The position numbers and the translations under genes were made by a program. 64,000 nt of DNA, from positions 1 to 64,000 of the forward strand of contig NZ_JAEQAZ010000039.1 in assembly GCF_016654115.1 (NCBI RefSeq), read 5' to 3'. The notes under the pieces are model-generated. The model searched no databases. It saw only the letters and a list, made by a program, of their open reading frames with translations, and had not been told where the DNA came from. Shown piece after piece: positions 45,586 through 53,913 of the stretch. The DNA comes from Streptomyces sp. MBT53. GTDB taxonomy: Bacteria > Actinomycetota > Actinomycetes > Streptomycetales > Streptomycetaceae. Within the stretch, counting starts at the first letter, position 1, and the number at the start of each line of letters is the position of its first letter.

Positions 45586-46427
45586 TGGCTGACCGCCTTC
45601 CGCACCAGCACCGCGGCCTCTCCCCGGTCCAGGGTGCCGTCCGCGACGACGGTGACGATCCGTCGTACGACCGTGTCGCCCGGAGGGATCGGCAGCCGTT
45701 CGTCCGACGCCAACGACGCGCCCACGCCCGGGTATTCGGCGGTGCGGACGAACCACGGGTCCTGGCGGGAGCGGTCGGTGGCACCGGCGAAGACCAGGGT
45801 CCAGCCGGTGCCGGCGAGGGCCAGCCAGTCGGCGCGGGTGCCGTGGACGGCCGGTTCGCCCTCGCGGTCGGCGGTGAAGGCGCGTGGGGTCTCCGCTTCC
45901 TTTCGGGCCCGCCAGAAGAAGCCGCCGTACGCGGCTCCGGGGCGGCCGTTGGTGGCGGGGCTGCCGATCGACAGGGGGTCGGGCGTCACGTTGGTGAGCG
46001 AGAAGGTGAAGTCCAACGCCCAGGCGGTGTCGGTGAGTTCGGTGGCGGCGACCGTACGGCGTTCGCGCAGCAGCTCGGCGCCGGAGGCCACCCAGCGCAG
46101 CTCCTCGACGAAGCCGTCGGGGTCGCGGAGCTGGAAGGCGGAGTGGCGTTGGGCGCCGTGGTTGTCCAGTTCCGTGGGGCCCTGGTCGCGGACGTAGGTG
46201 CGCCCGCCCCAGAAGTTGTGCCCCTCGACGTCGGGAACGGCGACACCGACGCCGAGGTGGTGGGTGTGGTCGGCGGGGCTCAGTTCGGTGACCGCCGTGC
46301 CGGACAAGGTGGTTACGGGGTGCAGATAGGGGCGCGGGGAGAGCCGGGCGGGCAGCTCGGGCCGGGTGACGTACCGGGCGACCGGGCGGCCCGCGACGCG
46401 GAGCACCGGCGTGTCATGGGTGATCAT
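45582..46427 (-). CDS. DUF6807 (PmoA-like) protein
   Basis: This 281-residue cytoplasmic protein belongs to DUF6807, often labelled PmoA without evidence of methane oxidation. Marks are RPYLHPVTTLSG, HTHHLGVGVAVPDVEGHNFWGG and NGRPGAAYGGFFWR. Such proteins regularly sit beside Gfo/Idh oxidoreductases in sugar clusters, as here, where its ATG overlaps the oxidoreductase stop (TGATG). Its reaction is unknown. Confidence 0.85.
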   Translation of the reverse strand: MITHDTPVLRVAGRPVARYVTRPELPARLSPRPYLHPVTTLSGTAVTELSPADHTHHLGVGVAVPDVEGHNFWGGRTYVRDQGPTELDNHGAQRHSAFQLRDPDGFVEELRWVASGAELLRERRTVAATELTDTAWALDFTFSLTNVTPDPLSIGSPATNGRPGAAYGGFFWRARKEAETPRAFTADREGEPAVHGTRADWLALAGTGWTLVFAGATDRSRQDPWFVRTAEYPGVGASLASDERLPIPPGDTVVRRIVTVVADGTLDRGEAAVLVRKAVSQ

Positions 46428-47632
46428 CAAGGGCTCACCTCTTTCGGTGGGGCCCAGGGGGCGCCCAGCTCTGAGTAGAGGGCGAGGGTGTCGGCCGCGG
46501 CCGTGACCAGCGCGTCGATGCCGGGGACGACCCGGCGGTTCTCGGTTGCGATCAAGTGCCATGCACTGGAGGGCAGTTGGGCCGGGTCGGGGGCCTGGCG
46601 GATCGCTTCGACGACCTTCATGAAGGCGCCCGTCGCGTCCGGTTCGACCAACAGGGCTTCGCCGTCGACGAGATGGGCGACCAGGTTCTCCAGCAGGTCC
46701 GTGCTGCCGTACTCGAACTCCTCGGGGCCGTGGCCCGCCCGCTGGAGCAGTGCGCGGTCCTGCTTGTACCAGTAGGTGATCCGGCCCTCGCTGCCGTGCA
46801 CCAACACATAGGGCTCGCCGGGGTGTTCGGCGCACAGGGTGACGGCGACGGTGACCGGGCGGTCCTGGACGGTGGTGACGCGGACACAGGAGGTGTCGTC
46901 GGACTCGATATCGTTGGCCCGGACGAGTTCGGTCTCGATACGGGTGACGTCCTCGGCGCGGGTCGTGCCGTTGAGGGCGAGGGCGGTGGCGACGGCGTGC
47001 GCGAGGGGGTTCGTCAGCGCGCCATCGATCACGTCGACGCCGTTCAGGCGCCGCTTGCCCGCCCAGGGGGCGCGTCGGTAGTAGGCCTCGTCACGCGCCC
47101 AGGCACCGGCCCCGCCGACCCCGGCCAGGGTGCCGATCGCGCCTTCGGCGATCAGCTTCCGGATCGCGGGCACGGCGTGCGAGCCGAGCGACTGGAACCC
47201 GATCTGGCAGACCACTCCGGCCGCGGCGACCCCGTCGGCCATCCTGCGGAACTCGGCGTACGACGGCGCGGGCGGCTTCTCCAGGAGCAGGTGCACGCCT
47301 CGCTGCGCGGCGGCCAGGGCGAGGTCCGTGTGGGTCGGGATCGGGGTGCAGATCACAGCCACCCGGGCGCCCGTCGAGTCGAGGAGCGCTCCGAAGTCCG
47401 CTGACTGGGCGGGGAGTTCGGCGCCGAACTCCTCCTCGGTCAGCGGGGTCAGCTCACAGAGTCCGACGAGGCGTACGAGGCCCTTGTCCTGGAGCCGGCG
47501 GATGTTCTCCACGTGCCAGCGGCCGTGGCCTCGGGCACCCGCGAGGACCACGGGGACGGGCAGGGTGACGGGCGCGGGGGCGGTCGTGGCCGCGGATGCG
47601 GTGGCGGTCGTAGGGCCGGTCTTGGATGTCAT
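46427..47632 (-). CDS. Gfo/Idh/MocA family oxidoreductase
   Basis: This 401-residue NAD(P)-dependent dehydrogenase has the Rossmann start VVLAGARGHGRWHVENIRRL, the family motif LLLEKPPAPSYAEF and the C-terminal catalytic block around LNGVDVIDGALTNPLAHA. Members of this family oxidise sugars, including arabinose 1-dehydrogenases, so a sugar step fits the cluster, but substrate cannot be told. It follows the permease gene and is coupled to the DUF6807 gene. Confidence 0.88.
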   Translation of the reverse strand: MTSKTGPTTATASAATTAPAPVTLPVPVVLAGARGHGRWHVENIRRLQDKGLVRLVGLCELTPLTEEEFGAELPAQSADFGALLDSTGARVAVICTPIPTHTDLALAAAQRGVHLLLEKPPAPSYAEFRRMADGVAAAGVVCQIGFQSLGSHAVPAIRKLIAEGAIGTLAGVGGAGAWARDEAYYRRAPWAGKRRLNGVDVIDGALTNPLAHAVATALALNGTTRAEDVTRIETELVRANDIESDDTSCVRVTTVQDRPVTVAVTLCAEHPGEPYVLVHGSEGRITYWYKQDRALLQRAGHGPEEFEYGSTDLLENLVAHLVDGEALLVEPDATGAFMKVVEAIRQAPDPAQLPSSAWHLIATENRRVVPGIDALVTAAADTLALYSELGAPWAPPKEVSP

Positions 47633-47668
47633 GGGATTCTCCCTGCGTCGACGATCTTCGCCAGCAGG

Positions 47669-47680
47669 GTAAGCGGTTGC
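47669..47680. promoter_or_regulatory. Degenerate LacI-type operator GTAAGCGGTTGC (site 2)
   Basis: This 12-base imperfect dyad, 37 bases upstream of the oxidoreductase start and overlapping the end of the permease gene, resembles the other AAGCGCTT sites but with two mismatched positions. Confidence 0.35.
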
Positions 47681-47681
47681 C

Positions 47682-48566
47682 TCATCCCTTCACCGCCCCC
47701 GCGCTGAAGCCGGTGATCAGCCACTTCTGGATGAAGGCGAAGACGATCACCACGGGTACGGCCGCGACGATGCCGCCGGCGGCGAGCGCGCCGAGGTCGA
47801 CGCTGTCCGCGCTCATCAGGGTGTTGAGGCCGACCGGGATGGTCTGCTTGCTCTGGTCGGAGAGGAACATCAGGGCGAAGAGGAAGTGGTTCCAGGCGTG
47901 CACGAAGGCGAAGGAGCCGACGGCGATCAGCCCGGGCCGCAGCAGCGGGAGGACGACGATGCGGAACGCCGAGAAGCGGTTGCAGCCGTCGACCCAGGCG
48001 GCCTCCTCCAGGGACTGCGGGACGTTCCGGATGAAGCCGCTGATCAGGATCATCGACAGCGGGAGCTGGAAGACGGTCTCCGCGATGATGACGCTGCCGA
48101 GCGAGTTGATCATCTGGAGCTTGGCGAAGATCTGGAACAGCGGGACCAACAGCAGGGCGCCCGGCACGAATTGGGAGCAGAGCAGGGCCAGCATGAAGGT
48201 GCGTTTGATCCTGAACTCGAAACGGGCGAGCGCGTAGCCGCCGGCCAGGGCGACGACCGTGGTGAGGATCAGGGTGGCGACGCCGACGTAGACGCTGTTC
48301 TGGAAGTAGACGCCGAAGCTGCGTTCGGTCCACACCTTCTGGAAGTGGTCGAGGGTCATCGGCCAGGGCACGAGGGAGGTCGAGCCGGCCGGGCGGAACG
48401 CGAAGAGCAGGATCCAGTAGAAGGGGATCAGGGTGAAGACGAGGTAGATGCCGAGGGGGACGTAGATCTGCCAGCGCGGGACCTCGTCCCAGGCGCGGCG
48501 GGCCTTGCGCGGCTGGTGCGGTGCGGCGGTCTCCCGCTCGCGGGCCGGGGCGATCTCGGTGATCAC
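47682..48566 (-). CDS. Carbohydrate ABC transporter permease (MalG-type)
   Basis: This 294-residue inner-membrane permease has six hydrophobic segments and the EAA loop EEAAWVDGCNRFSAFRIVVLPLLRPG. The GTG at 48566 overlaps the stop of the partner permease as GTGA. Together with the lipoprotein at 42.6 kb it forms the importer. No ATPase gene is nearby, as is usual in Streptomyces where the shared MsiK-type ATPase serves many systems. Confidence 0.92.
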   Translation of the reverse strand: MITEIAPARERETAAPHQPRKARRAWDEVPRWQIYVPLGIYLVFTLIPFYWILLFAFRPAGSTSLVPWPMTLDHFQKVWTERSFGVYFQNSVYVGVATLILTTVVALAGGYALARFEFRIKRTFMLALLCSQFVPGALLLVPLFQIFAKLQMINSLGSVIIAETVFQLPLSMILISGFIRNVPQSLEEAAWVDGCNRFSAFRIVVLPLLRPGLIAVGSFAFVHAWNHFLFALMFLSDQSKQTIPVGLNTLMSADSVDLGALAAGGIVAAVPVVIVFAFIQKWLITGFSAGAVKG

Positions 48567-49498
48567 TTGTCGCCGCCTCCGAACTTGCTCAGGCGCAGAT
48601 AGATGATCGAGAAGAAGAGAAGAATGACGAAGGCGACCGTGGTGAGGGCCGACGCGTAGCCGAAGTTGTGTGCTTCGACGCTGGTGTTGGCGACGTAGAG
48701 CGGGAGCGTGGTCGTCTCGCCGGCCGGGCCGCCGCCGGTCAGGGTGTAGAGGAGGTCGACGTTGTTGAACTCCCAGACCGCGCGCAGGAGTGTGGAGAGG
48801 ACGATCGCGTCCTTGAGGTGCGGCAGGGTGATGTGGAGGAACTGCTTGAAGCGGCTCGCGCCGTCCACCTCGGCGGCCTCGTAGAGGTCCTTCGAGACGG
48901 ACTGGAGGTCGGCGAGGATGAGGATCGCGAAGAAGGGGACGCCTCGCCAGAGGTCCGCGACCACCGCTGCGGAGAAGACGGTTGAGGGGTCGGAGAGCCA
49001 ACTCGTGCCGTACTGGCCGATTCCCATGTCGGCGAGGTAACGGGTCACGCCTGTCTGGGAGTTGTAGAGCAGCACCCAGATCGCGGAGGTCAGCACGCCC
49101 GACACGGCCCAGGGGGAGAACACCAGCGCGCGGCCGATGGACCGGCCCACGAAGGTCTGGTTGACGATGAGCGCGAGGGCCAGTCCGAAGAGGAGTTGAA
49201 GGCCCACCTCCACGACGACCCACTTGGCGCTGAACGTCAACGTGTCCCAGAACTGCGGGTCGTTGGTGAAGGCGTGGGTGAAGTTGTCGAGGCCCGCGAA
49301 GCCGTTGCGCCAGGGTTTGGTGGGGTTGTAGTTCTGCAGGCTGTAGTAGAAGACGCTGATGACCGGGTAGGCGATGAAGCCCAGCATGAGCAGCGCGGCC
49401 GGGGCGATCAGCAGGTACGGGAGCCTGCGCGGGGTCGCGGAGGCACGGCGCCGCCGGGGTGGCGCGGGCGGTTTCGCCACGGCTGCGGCTTGGGCCAT
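48563..49498 (-). CDS. Carbohydrate ABC transporter permease (MalF-type)
   Basis: This 311-residue inner-membrane permease has six hydrophobic segments and the EAA loop KDLYEAAEVDGASRFKQF, followed by ITLPHLKD. It is the first of the two coupled permease genes and has the operator-like site at 49553-49564 upstream. Confidence 0.92.
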   Translation of the reverse strand: MAQAAAVAKPPAPPRRRRASATPRRLPYLLIAPAALLMLGFIAYPVISVFYYSLQNYNPTKPWRNGFAGLDNFTHAFTNDPQFWDTLTFSAKWVVVEVGLQLLFGLALALIVNQTFVGRSIGRALVFSPWAVSGVLTSAIWVLLYNSQTGVTRYLADMGIGQYGTSWLSDPSTVFSAAVVADLWRGVPFFAILILADLQSVSKDLYEAAEVDGASRFKQFLHITLPHLKDAIVLSTLLRAVWEFNNVDLLYTLTGGGPAGETTTLPLYVANTSVEAHNFGYASALTTVAFVILLFFSIIYLRLSKFGGGDK

Positions 49499-49552
49499 GA
49501 CTGTTCTCCGTTCAGTACGGGACGCTCGGTGCAGGAAGCTGTTTCGATCACA

Positions 49553-49564
49553 GGAAGCGCTTGC
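49553..49564. promoter_or_regulatory. LacI-type operator GGAAGCGCTTGC (site 3)
   Basis: The AAGCGCTT core (49555-49562) lies 54 bases upstream of the first permease gene, the same distance as the site before the binding-protein gene. This suggests common repression of importer parts. Confidence 0.6.
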
Positions 49565-49592
49565 TCGACCGGCGTGCGAAGAGAGGGCGTGC

Positions 49593-51314
49593 TCAACCGG
49601 CGTACGGGTCGGGCACCTTGCCCGGCCGGGCCAGGAACTCGAAGTCGCAGCCGGTGTCGGCCTGGGTGATCTGGTCGTTGTAGAGCGCGCCGTAGCCGCG
49701 CTCGTACCGTGCGGGCGGCGGGGTCCACTCCGCCCTGCGCCGCGCCAACTCCTCGTCGTCCACGTTGAGTTGGAGGGTGCGCGCCTCGACGTCCAGGGTG
49801 ATGGTGTCCCCGGTCCGGACGAGGGCCAGTGGTCCGCCGACGTACGACTCGGGCGCGATGTGCAGCACGCACGCGCCGTAACTCGTGCCGCTCATCCGGG
49901 CGTCGGAGATGCGGACCATGTCCCGGACGCCCTGCTTGAGGAGGTGGTCGGGGAGCGGGAGCATGCCGTACTCGGGCATGCCGGGGCCGCCCTTGGGGCC
50001 GGCGTTGCGCAGCACCAGCACGCTGTCGGCGGTGATGCCCAACTCCGGGTCGTTGATGGTGCGTTGCATGGTCCGGTAGTCGTCGAAGACGACCGCGGGG
50101 CCGGTGTGCTTGAGCAGGTGGGGTTCGGCGGCGATGTGCTTGATGACTGCGCCGTCGGGGCAGAGGTTGCCGCGCAGGACGGCGACTCCGCCCTCGCTCG
50201 CCACCGGGTTGTCGCGCGTACGGATCACGTCGTCGTTGTGCACCCGCGCGCCCGCGAGCTGTTCGCGCAGGGTGTCGTGGGAGACGGTCGGGCGGTCCAG
50301 GTGAAGCAGGTCGGTGATCCGGGAGAGGAAACCGGGCAGGCCGCCGGCGAAGTGGAAGTCCTCCATGAGGTACGTCCGTCCGCCGGGGCGTACGTTCGCC
50401 AGGACCGGGACCGTGCGGGCGATGCGGTCGAAGTCGTCGAGCGTGAGGTGGACGCCGGCGCGGCCGGCCATGGCGATGAGGTGGATCACGGCGTTGGTGG
50501 AGCCGCCGAGGCCGAGGACGGTGGTGACGGCGTCCTCGAAGGCGTCCTGGGTGAGGATCGACGAGAGAACACGTCCCTTGTGGACTTGTTCAACGATCCT
50601 CATGCCGGATTGCGCTGCCATCCGATCGTGCCCCGAGTCCACGGCGGGGATGCTCGACGCGCCCGGCACGGTCACGCCCAGCGCCTCGGCGGCGGCCGTC
50701 AGCGTGGACGCCGTCCCCATGGTCATGCAGTGGCCGGGCGAGCGCGCGAGCCCGCTCTCCAGTTCGGTCATTTCGCAGTCGCCGATGAGGCCGGCGCGCT
50801 TGTCGTCCCAGTACTTCCACATGTCGGTGCCGGAGCCGAGGATCTCGTTGCGCCAGTGGCCCGGGAGCATCGGTCCGGCGGGGACGAAGACGGTGGGCAG
50901 GTCGACGCTGGCGGCACCCATGAGCAGGGCGGGGGTCGACTTGTCGCAGCCGCCCATGAGCACGGCACCGTCGACCGGATAGGACCGCAACAACTCCTCG
51001 GTCTCCATCGCGAGCATGTTGCGGTAGAGCATCGGGGTCGGCTTCTGGAAGGTCTCACTGAGCGTGGAGACGGGGAATTCGAGGGGGAAGCCGCCCGCCT
51101 GCCACACTCCCCGCTTGACCGCCTGGGCTCGGTCACGCAGGTGCACATGACAGGGATTGATGTCCGACCAGGTGTTGAGGATCGCGATGACGGGCTTGCC
51201 GAGGTGTTCCTCGGGGAGGTAGCCGAGCTGGCGGGTGCGGGCCCGGTGGCTGAAGGAGCGCAGCCCGTCGGTGCCGTACCACTGGTGGCTTCTGAGCTCT
51301 TCCGGTGCCTTCAT
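49593..51314 (-). CDS. IlvD/Edd family sugar-acid dehydratase
   Basis: This 573-residue iron-sulfur dehydratase turns a sugar acid into its 2-keto-3-deoxy product. Cluster cysteines lie in GGCDKSTPALLMG and GDCEM, and PGASSIPAVDSGHDR and GPKGGPGMPEYG are family blocks. In this context the substrate could be L-arabonate, D-xylonate or a related acid, and not dihydroxyacids of amino-acid synthesis. The ATG at 51314 overlaps the stop of the lyase gene upstream (ATGA). Confidence 0.88.
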   Translation of the reverse strand: MKAPEELRSHQWYGTDGLRSFSHRARTRQLGYLPEEHLGKPVIAILNTWSDINPCHVHLRDRAQAVKRGVWQAGGFPLEFPVSTLSETFQKPTPMLYRNMLAMETEELLRSYPVDGAVLMGGCDKSTPALLMGAASVDLPTVFVPAGPMLPGHWRNEILGSGTDMWKYWDDKRAGLIGDCEMTELESGLARSPGHCMTMGTASTLTAAAEALGVTVPGASSIPAVDSGHDRMAAQSGMRIVEQVHKGRVLSSILTQDAFEDAVTTVLGLGGSTNAVIHLIAMAGRAGVHLTLDDFDRIARTVPVLANVRPGGRTYLMEDFHFAGGLPGFLSRITDLLHLDRPTVSHDTLREQLAGARVHNDDVIRTRDNPVASEGGVAVLRGNLCPDGAVIKHIAAEPHLLKHTGPAVVFDDYRTMQRTINDPELGITADSVLVLRNAGPKGGPGMPEYGMLPLPDHLLKQGVRDMVRISDARMSGTSYGACVLHIAPESYVGGPLALVRTGDTITLDVEARTLQLNVDDEELARRRAEWTPPPARYERGYGALYNDQITQADTGCDFEFLARPGKVPDPYAG

Positions 51315-52219
51315 ATGGACCATCCGGCGGCTATCGCGGCGACCTCGGCGCGCTCGCTCTCGGGCAGGGGCTTGCTGGGGGGCCGTACGTCGCGACGGCA
51401 CAGGCCGAGAGACGCAAGCGCTTCCTTGACGATCGTGACGTTGTTGGCCGAGCCGTTTGCTGCCCTTAGTTCCTCGAATCGGCGGATCTGTTCCCAGACC
51501 TTCATCGCCCCGGGGTAGTCGCCCGATCGAAGCGCTTCGATCATGTTCAGCGAGACGGACGGGGCGACGTTCACGAGTCCTGAGGTGAAGCCGGTGGCGC
51601 CCGCCGAGAAGTAGGAGGGGGCGTACGGTTCGGCCAACCCGGCCACCCATACGAAGCGTTCGAGGCCCGCGTCCCGGGCGAAGGCGGCGAAGCGGGCCGC
51701 GTCGGGGACGGCGTACTTGACGCCGATGACGTTCGGGCAGTCGTCGGCGAGTTCGGCGAGGCGGGCGCCGAGGAGCTGGGCGTTGCGGATGTACGGGACG
51801 ACGCCCAGGTCGGGCACGGCCTCGGCGATGGCGCGGTGGTAGTCGACCCAGCCGTCCTGCGAGACGTAGGGGTGGACGGGCTGGTGGACCATCACCATCC
51901 GGGCGCCGTGGTCGCGGGCGTGCCGGGCGGAGGCGATCGCGGTGGGCACGTCGTGACCGACGCCGACGAGGACCGCGGCGCGTTCGCCCGCCTCCTCGAT
52001 GGTCAACTCCGTGACGAGCTGGCGTTCTTGAGGGGTGAGGGCGTAGAACTCGCCGGTGTTCCCGTTCGGCGTGAGGATGCCGATCCCGCCGTCGAGCAGG
52101 CGGCGCAGCAGGGTCCGGTGGGTGTCCTGGTCGACGGTGCCGTCCGCGGCGAACGGGGTCACCGGGATCGCCACCACGTCGGCCAGGGCGGCCCGTTGGG
52201 CCTCGAACGCCGCTGTCAT
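51311..52219 (-). CDS. DHDPS/NAL-family aldolase or dehydratase for 2-keto-3-deoxy acids
   Basis: This 302-residue TIM barrel uses a Schiff-base lysine: Lys168 in VIGVKYA, with Tyr143 in VPYIRN and the GNTGEF loop at about 53-58. It should act on the product of the dehydratase encoded next to it, either splitting a 2-keto-3-deoxy acid (aldolase) or dehydrating it to 2-oxoglutarate semialdehyde. The pair is translationally coupled. Two AAGCGCTT palindromes lie inside the gene. Confidence 0.85.
   Translation of the reverse strand: MTAAFEAQRAALADVVAIPVTPFAADGTVDQDTHRTLLRRLLDGGIGILTPNGNTGEFYALTPQERQLVTELTIEEAGERAAVLVGVGHDVPTAIASARHARDHGARMVMVHQPVHPYVSQDGWVDYHRAIAEAVPDLGVVPYIRNAQLLGARLAELADDCPNVIGVKYAVPDAARFAAFARDAGLERFVWVAGLAEPYAPSYFSAGATGFTSGLVNVAPSVSLNMIEALRSGDYPGAMKVWEQIRRFEELRAANGSANNVTIVKEALASLGLCRRDVRPPSKPLPESERAEVAAIAAGWSI
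51525..51542. promoter_or_regulatory. 18-base palindrome with AAGCGCTT core inside the lyase gene
   Basis: GATCGAAGCGCTTCGATC is a perfect 18-base dyad inside coding sequence. A second AAGCGCTT (51414-51425, GCAAGCGCTTCC) lies about 110 bases away. Intragenic operators are used by LacI-type regulators for looping, but coincidence with codon usage is possible. Confidence 0.4.
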
Positions 52220-52920
52220 GCCTGACCTTCCTCTCCCTGGGTTCCCGACCCGGCGCCGGGTGCCTGCCATTGCCCCTGTCCCAACTCGGTGTCGGGGAAG
52301 GCCCGTTGTACGAACGACGCGATGTGGGCGTGCAGTGCGGTCGCCGCGGCGTCCGCGTCGCCGTCGAGGGCGAGCCGCAGGATCTCGCGGTGTTCGCCGG
52401 CCTCCCGTTCCCAGGAGGGCGAGGCGGCCCAGGCCACGGCGGAGACCAGGGCGGCCTGGTCGCGGACCTCGTCGAGCATCCGGCCGAGCAGCGGGTTGCC
52501 GCACGGCAGGTACAGGGCGCGGTGGAACTCCCGGTTGGCGAGGGAGCGTTCGGCGGTGTCGGTGGCCTCGTCGGCGCGGGTCAGCGCTTCACGTGCGGCT
52601 TCCAGGGAGGCGCCCAGTCGTACGGCCCGGCGTAGCGCCTCGGGTTCGAGGAGCAGCCGGACGTCGTACACCTCGCGCGCCATGTCCGCGTCCACCATGC
52701 GCACCGTGACGCCCTTGTACTGGTTCATCACGACGAGCCCGGTGCCTGCCAGGGTCTTGAGCGCCTCGCGCACCGGAGTCTTGGACACCCCGAACTGTGC
52801 GGCGAGCTCGGTCTCGACCAGTGGCTGACCCGGCGTCAACTGACCGGTGAGGATGCGGTGTTTGATCCCCTCCAGCACGAACTGCGTGCGGGACGGGATC
52901 GGCGTGGGCACAGAGGTCAT
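52216..52920 (-). CDS. GntR-family regulator, FadR/FCD type
   Basis: This 234-residue regulator has a GntR winged helix at residues about 15-75 (ELAAQFGVSKTPVREALKTL) and a C-terminal FCD ligand-binding domain. FCD regulators often sense sugar acids. Its stop is coupled to the lyase gene, so it is the first gene of the sugar-acid unit and probably regulates that unit and itself. Confidence 0.93.
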   Translation of the reverse strand: MTSVPTPIPSRTQFVLEGIKHRILTGQLTPGQPLVETELAAQFGVSKTPVREALKTLAGTGLVVMNQYKGVTVRMVDADMAREVYDVRLLLEPEALRRAVRLGASLEAAREALTRADEATDTAERSLANREFHRALYLPCGNPLLGRMLDEVRDQAALVSAVAWAASPSWEREAGEHREILRLALDGDADAAATALHAHIASFVQRAFPDTELGQGQWQAPGAGSGTQGEEGQA

Positions 52921-52948
52921 GCGCGCCTCTCGGATCTGACATATGGCG

Positions 52949-52958
52949 TCTCATATAT
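52949..52958. promoter_or_regulatory. Palindrome TCATATATGA upstream of the GntR gene
   Basis: A perfect 10-base AT-rich dyad lies 29 bases upstream of the GntR start. It is next to a second small dyad GTAC-GAA-GTAC (52960-52970). Placed at the probable promoter, it is a candidate autoregulatory site. Confidence 0.45.
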
Positions 52959-53030
52959 GACGTACGAAGTACGACGCGTTGAAGGTAGGAGCGGCCCCGT
53001 GTTTCGTCAATGCTTCTGACAGAAGAACCA

Positions 53031-53042
53031 GAAAGCGCTTCA
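53031..53042. promoter_or_regulatory. LacI-type operator GAAAGCGCTTCA (site 4)
   Basis: The AAGCGCTT core (53033-53040) lies about 110 bases upstream of the GntR start, in the short gap before the metallo-beta-lactamase gene. It would link the GntR-headed unit to the same regulon as the importer. Confidence 0.5.
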
Positions 53043-53054
53043 CATGACCTTGCT

Positions 53055-53804
53055 TCACATGGTCTTGGTGACGCCTTCGAGCGCGGCCGAGGTCCGGCCG
53101 GGGAAGATCGCGGCGGCGCGTTCCAGCGCCGCTTCCCTGGTGAGGGTGGGTCCCACGTGGGTGATGAGGAGTTCGCGCGCGCCCTTGGCGCAGGCACCGG
53201 CATCCTCGGGCGTGAGGTGGACCTGACGTTCGCCTTCGCGATGCCGGTCGATGTCGGCCTCGCAGAGGAACACGTCGGCGCCGCCCGCGAGTTCGGACAG
53301 CGCCTCGCAGGGTCCGCTGTCCCCGGAGTAGCCGAGGACACTCCCCTGGCACTCGGCGCGCAGCCCGTAGGCCTCGGTGTCGTGGACGACGGCGCGTGCG
53401 GTGAGGCGGAGGTTCCAGTGCCGGACGGCGTGTCCGTCGTAGAGCGGGCGGAAGTCGAAGACGCCGTTCAGGAAGCGGACGTCCGGCTGTCCGAAGAAGC
53501 CGGCGAGGCGGCGGGCGCAGTCCTGCGGGGCGTAGAGCGGGATCGGGGCGGCCGGGGTCATCCCGCCGAAGGCGAACGCGTAGGCCGCGGCGAGGAGATC
53601 GGCGCTGTGGTCGGCGTGCAGGTGCGAGATCCAGATGGCGGTGAGCCGCGCCGGGTCGGTGTGCCGTTGCAACTCCGCGAACGTTCCGGTGCCCGCGTCC
53701 ACCCACACCTCGGCGCCGCCGCCGCGCAGCAGGTACCCGGAGCAGGGGCGGCCGGGGCGTGGATGCGGGGAGGCGGTGCCGAGGATCGTGAGACTGAGAG
53801 GCAT
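53055..53804 (-). CDS. Metallo-beta-lactamase fold hydrolase
   Basis: This 249-residue hydrolase has the metal motif SHLHADHSADL and GYSGDSGPCEAL and the late histidine in THVGPT, the layout of RNase Z-like/ElaC-type or lactonase MBL proteins. There is no signal peptide. It may be a phosphodiesterase, but no substrate can be named. The ATG at 53804 is the likely start. Confidence 0.85.
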   Translation of the reverse strand: MPLSLTILGTASPHPRPGRPCSGYLLRGGGAEVWVDAGTGTFAELQRHTDPARLTAIWISHLHADHSADLLAAAYAFAFGGMTPAAPIPLYAPQDCARRLAGFFGQPDVRFLNGVFDFRPLYDGHAVRHWNLRLTARAVVHDTEAYGLRAECQGSVLGYSGDSGPCEALSELAGGADVFLCEADIDRHREGERQVHLTPEDAGACAKGARELLITHVGPTLTREAALERAAAIFPGRTSAALEGVTKTM

Positions 53805-53913
53805 GTCGGGGAAGAGTACGGTTCCGGGGCCCGCGGTACTCACAGTTCGGGACGTTCCACCACTCCCGGCCGTCCGGGGACGAGAATGCCGCGGTCAGTA
53901 CCCTGACGCGGTG

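Noticed and set aside
46835..47632. The PmoA label as evidence for methane or ammonia oxidation
   Set aside because: The neighbouring DUF6807 protein has no membrane segments or copper sites. The label is historical and the context is sugar metabolism.
49593..51314. IlvD of branched-chain amino acid synthesis
   Set aside because: The gene is inside a sugar-acid unit, coupled to a DHDPS-family lyase and GntR regulator. A sugar-acid dehydratase role fits better.
51311..52219. DapA (lysine biosynthesis) assignment
   Set aside because: The family core is shared, but the context and coupling to a dehydratase point to a 2-keto-3-deoxy acid enzyme.
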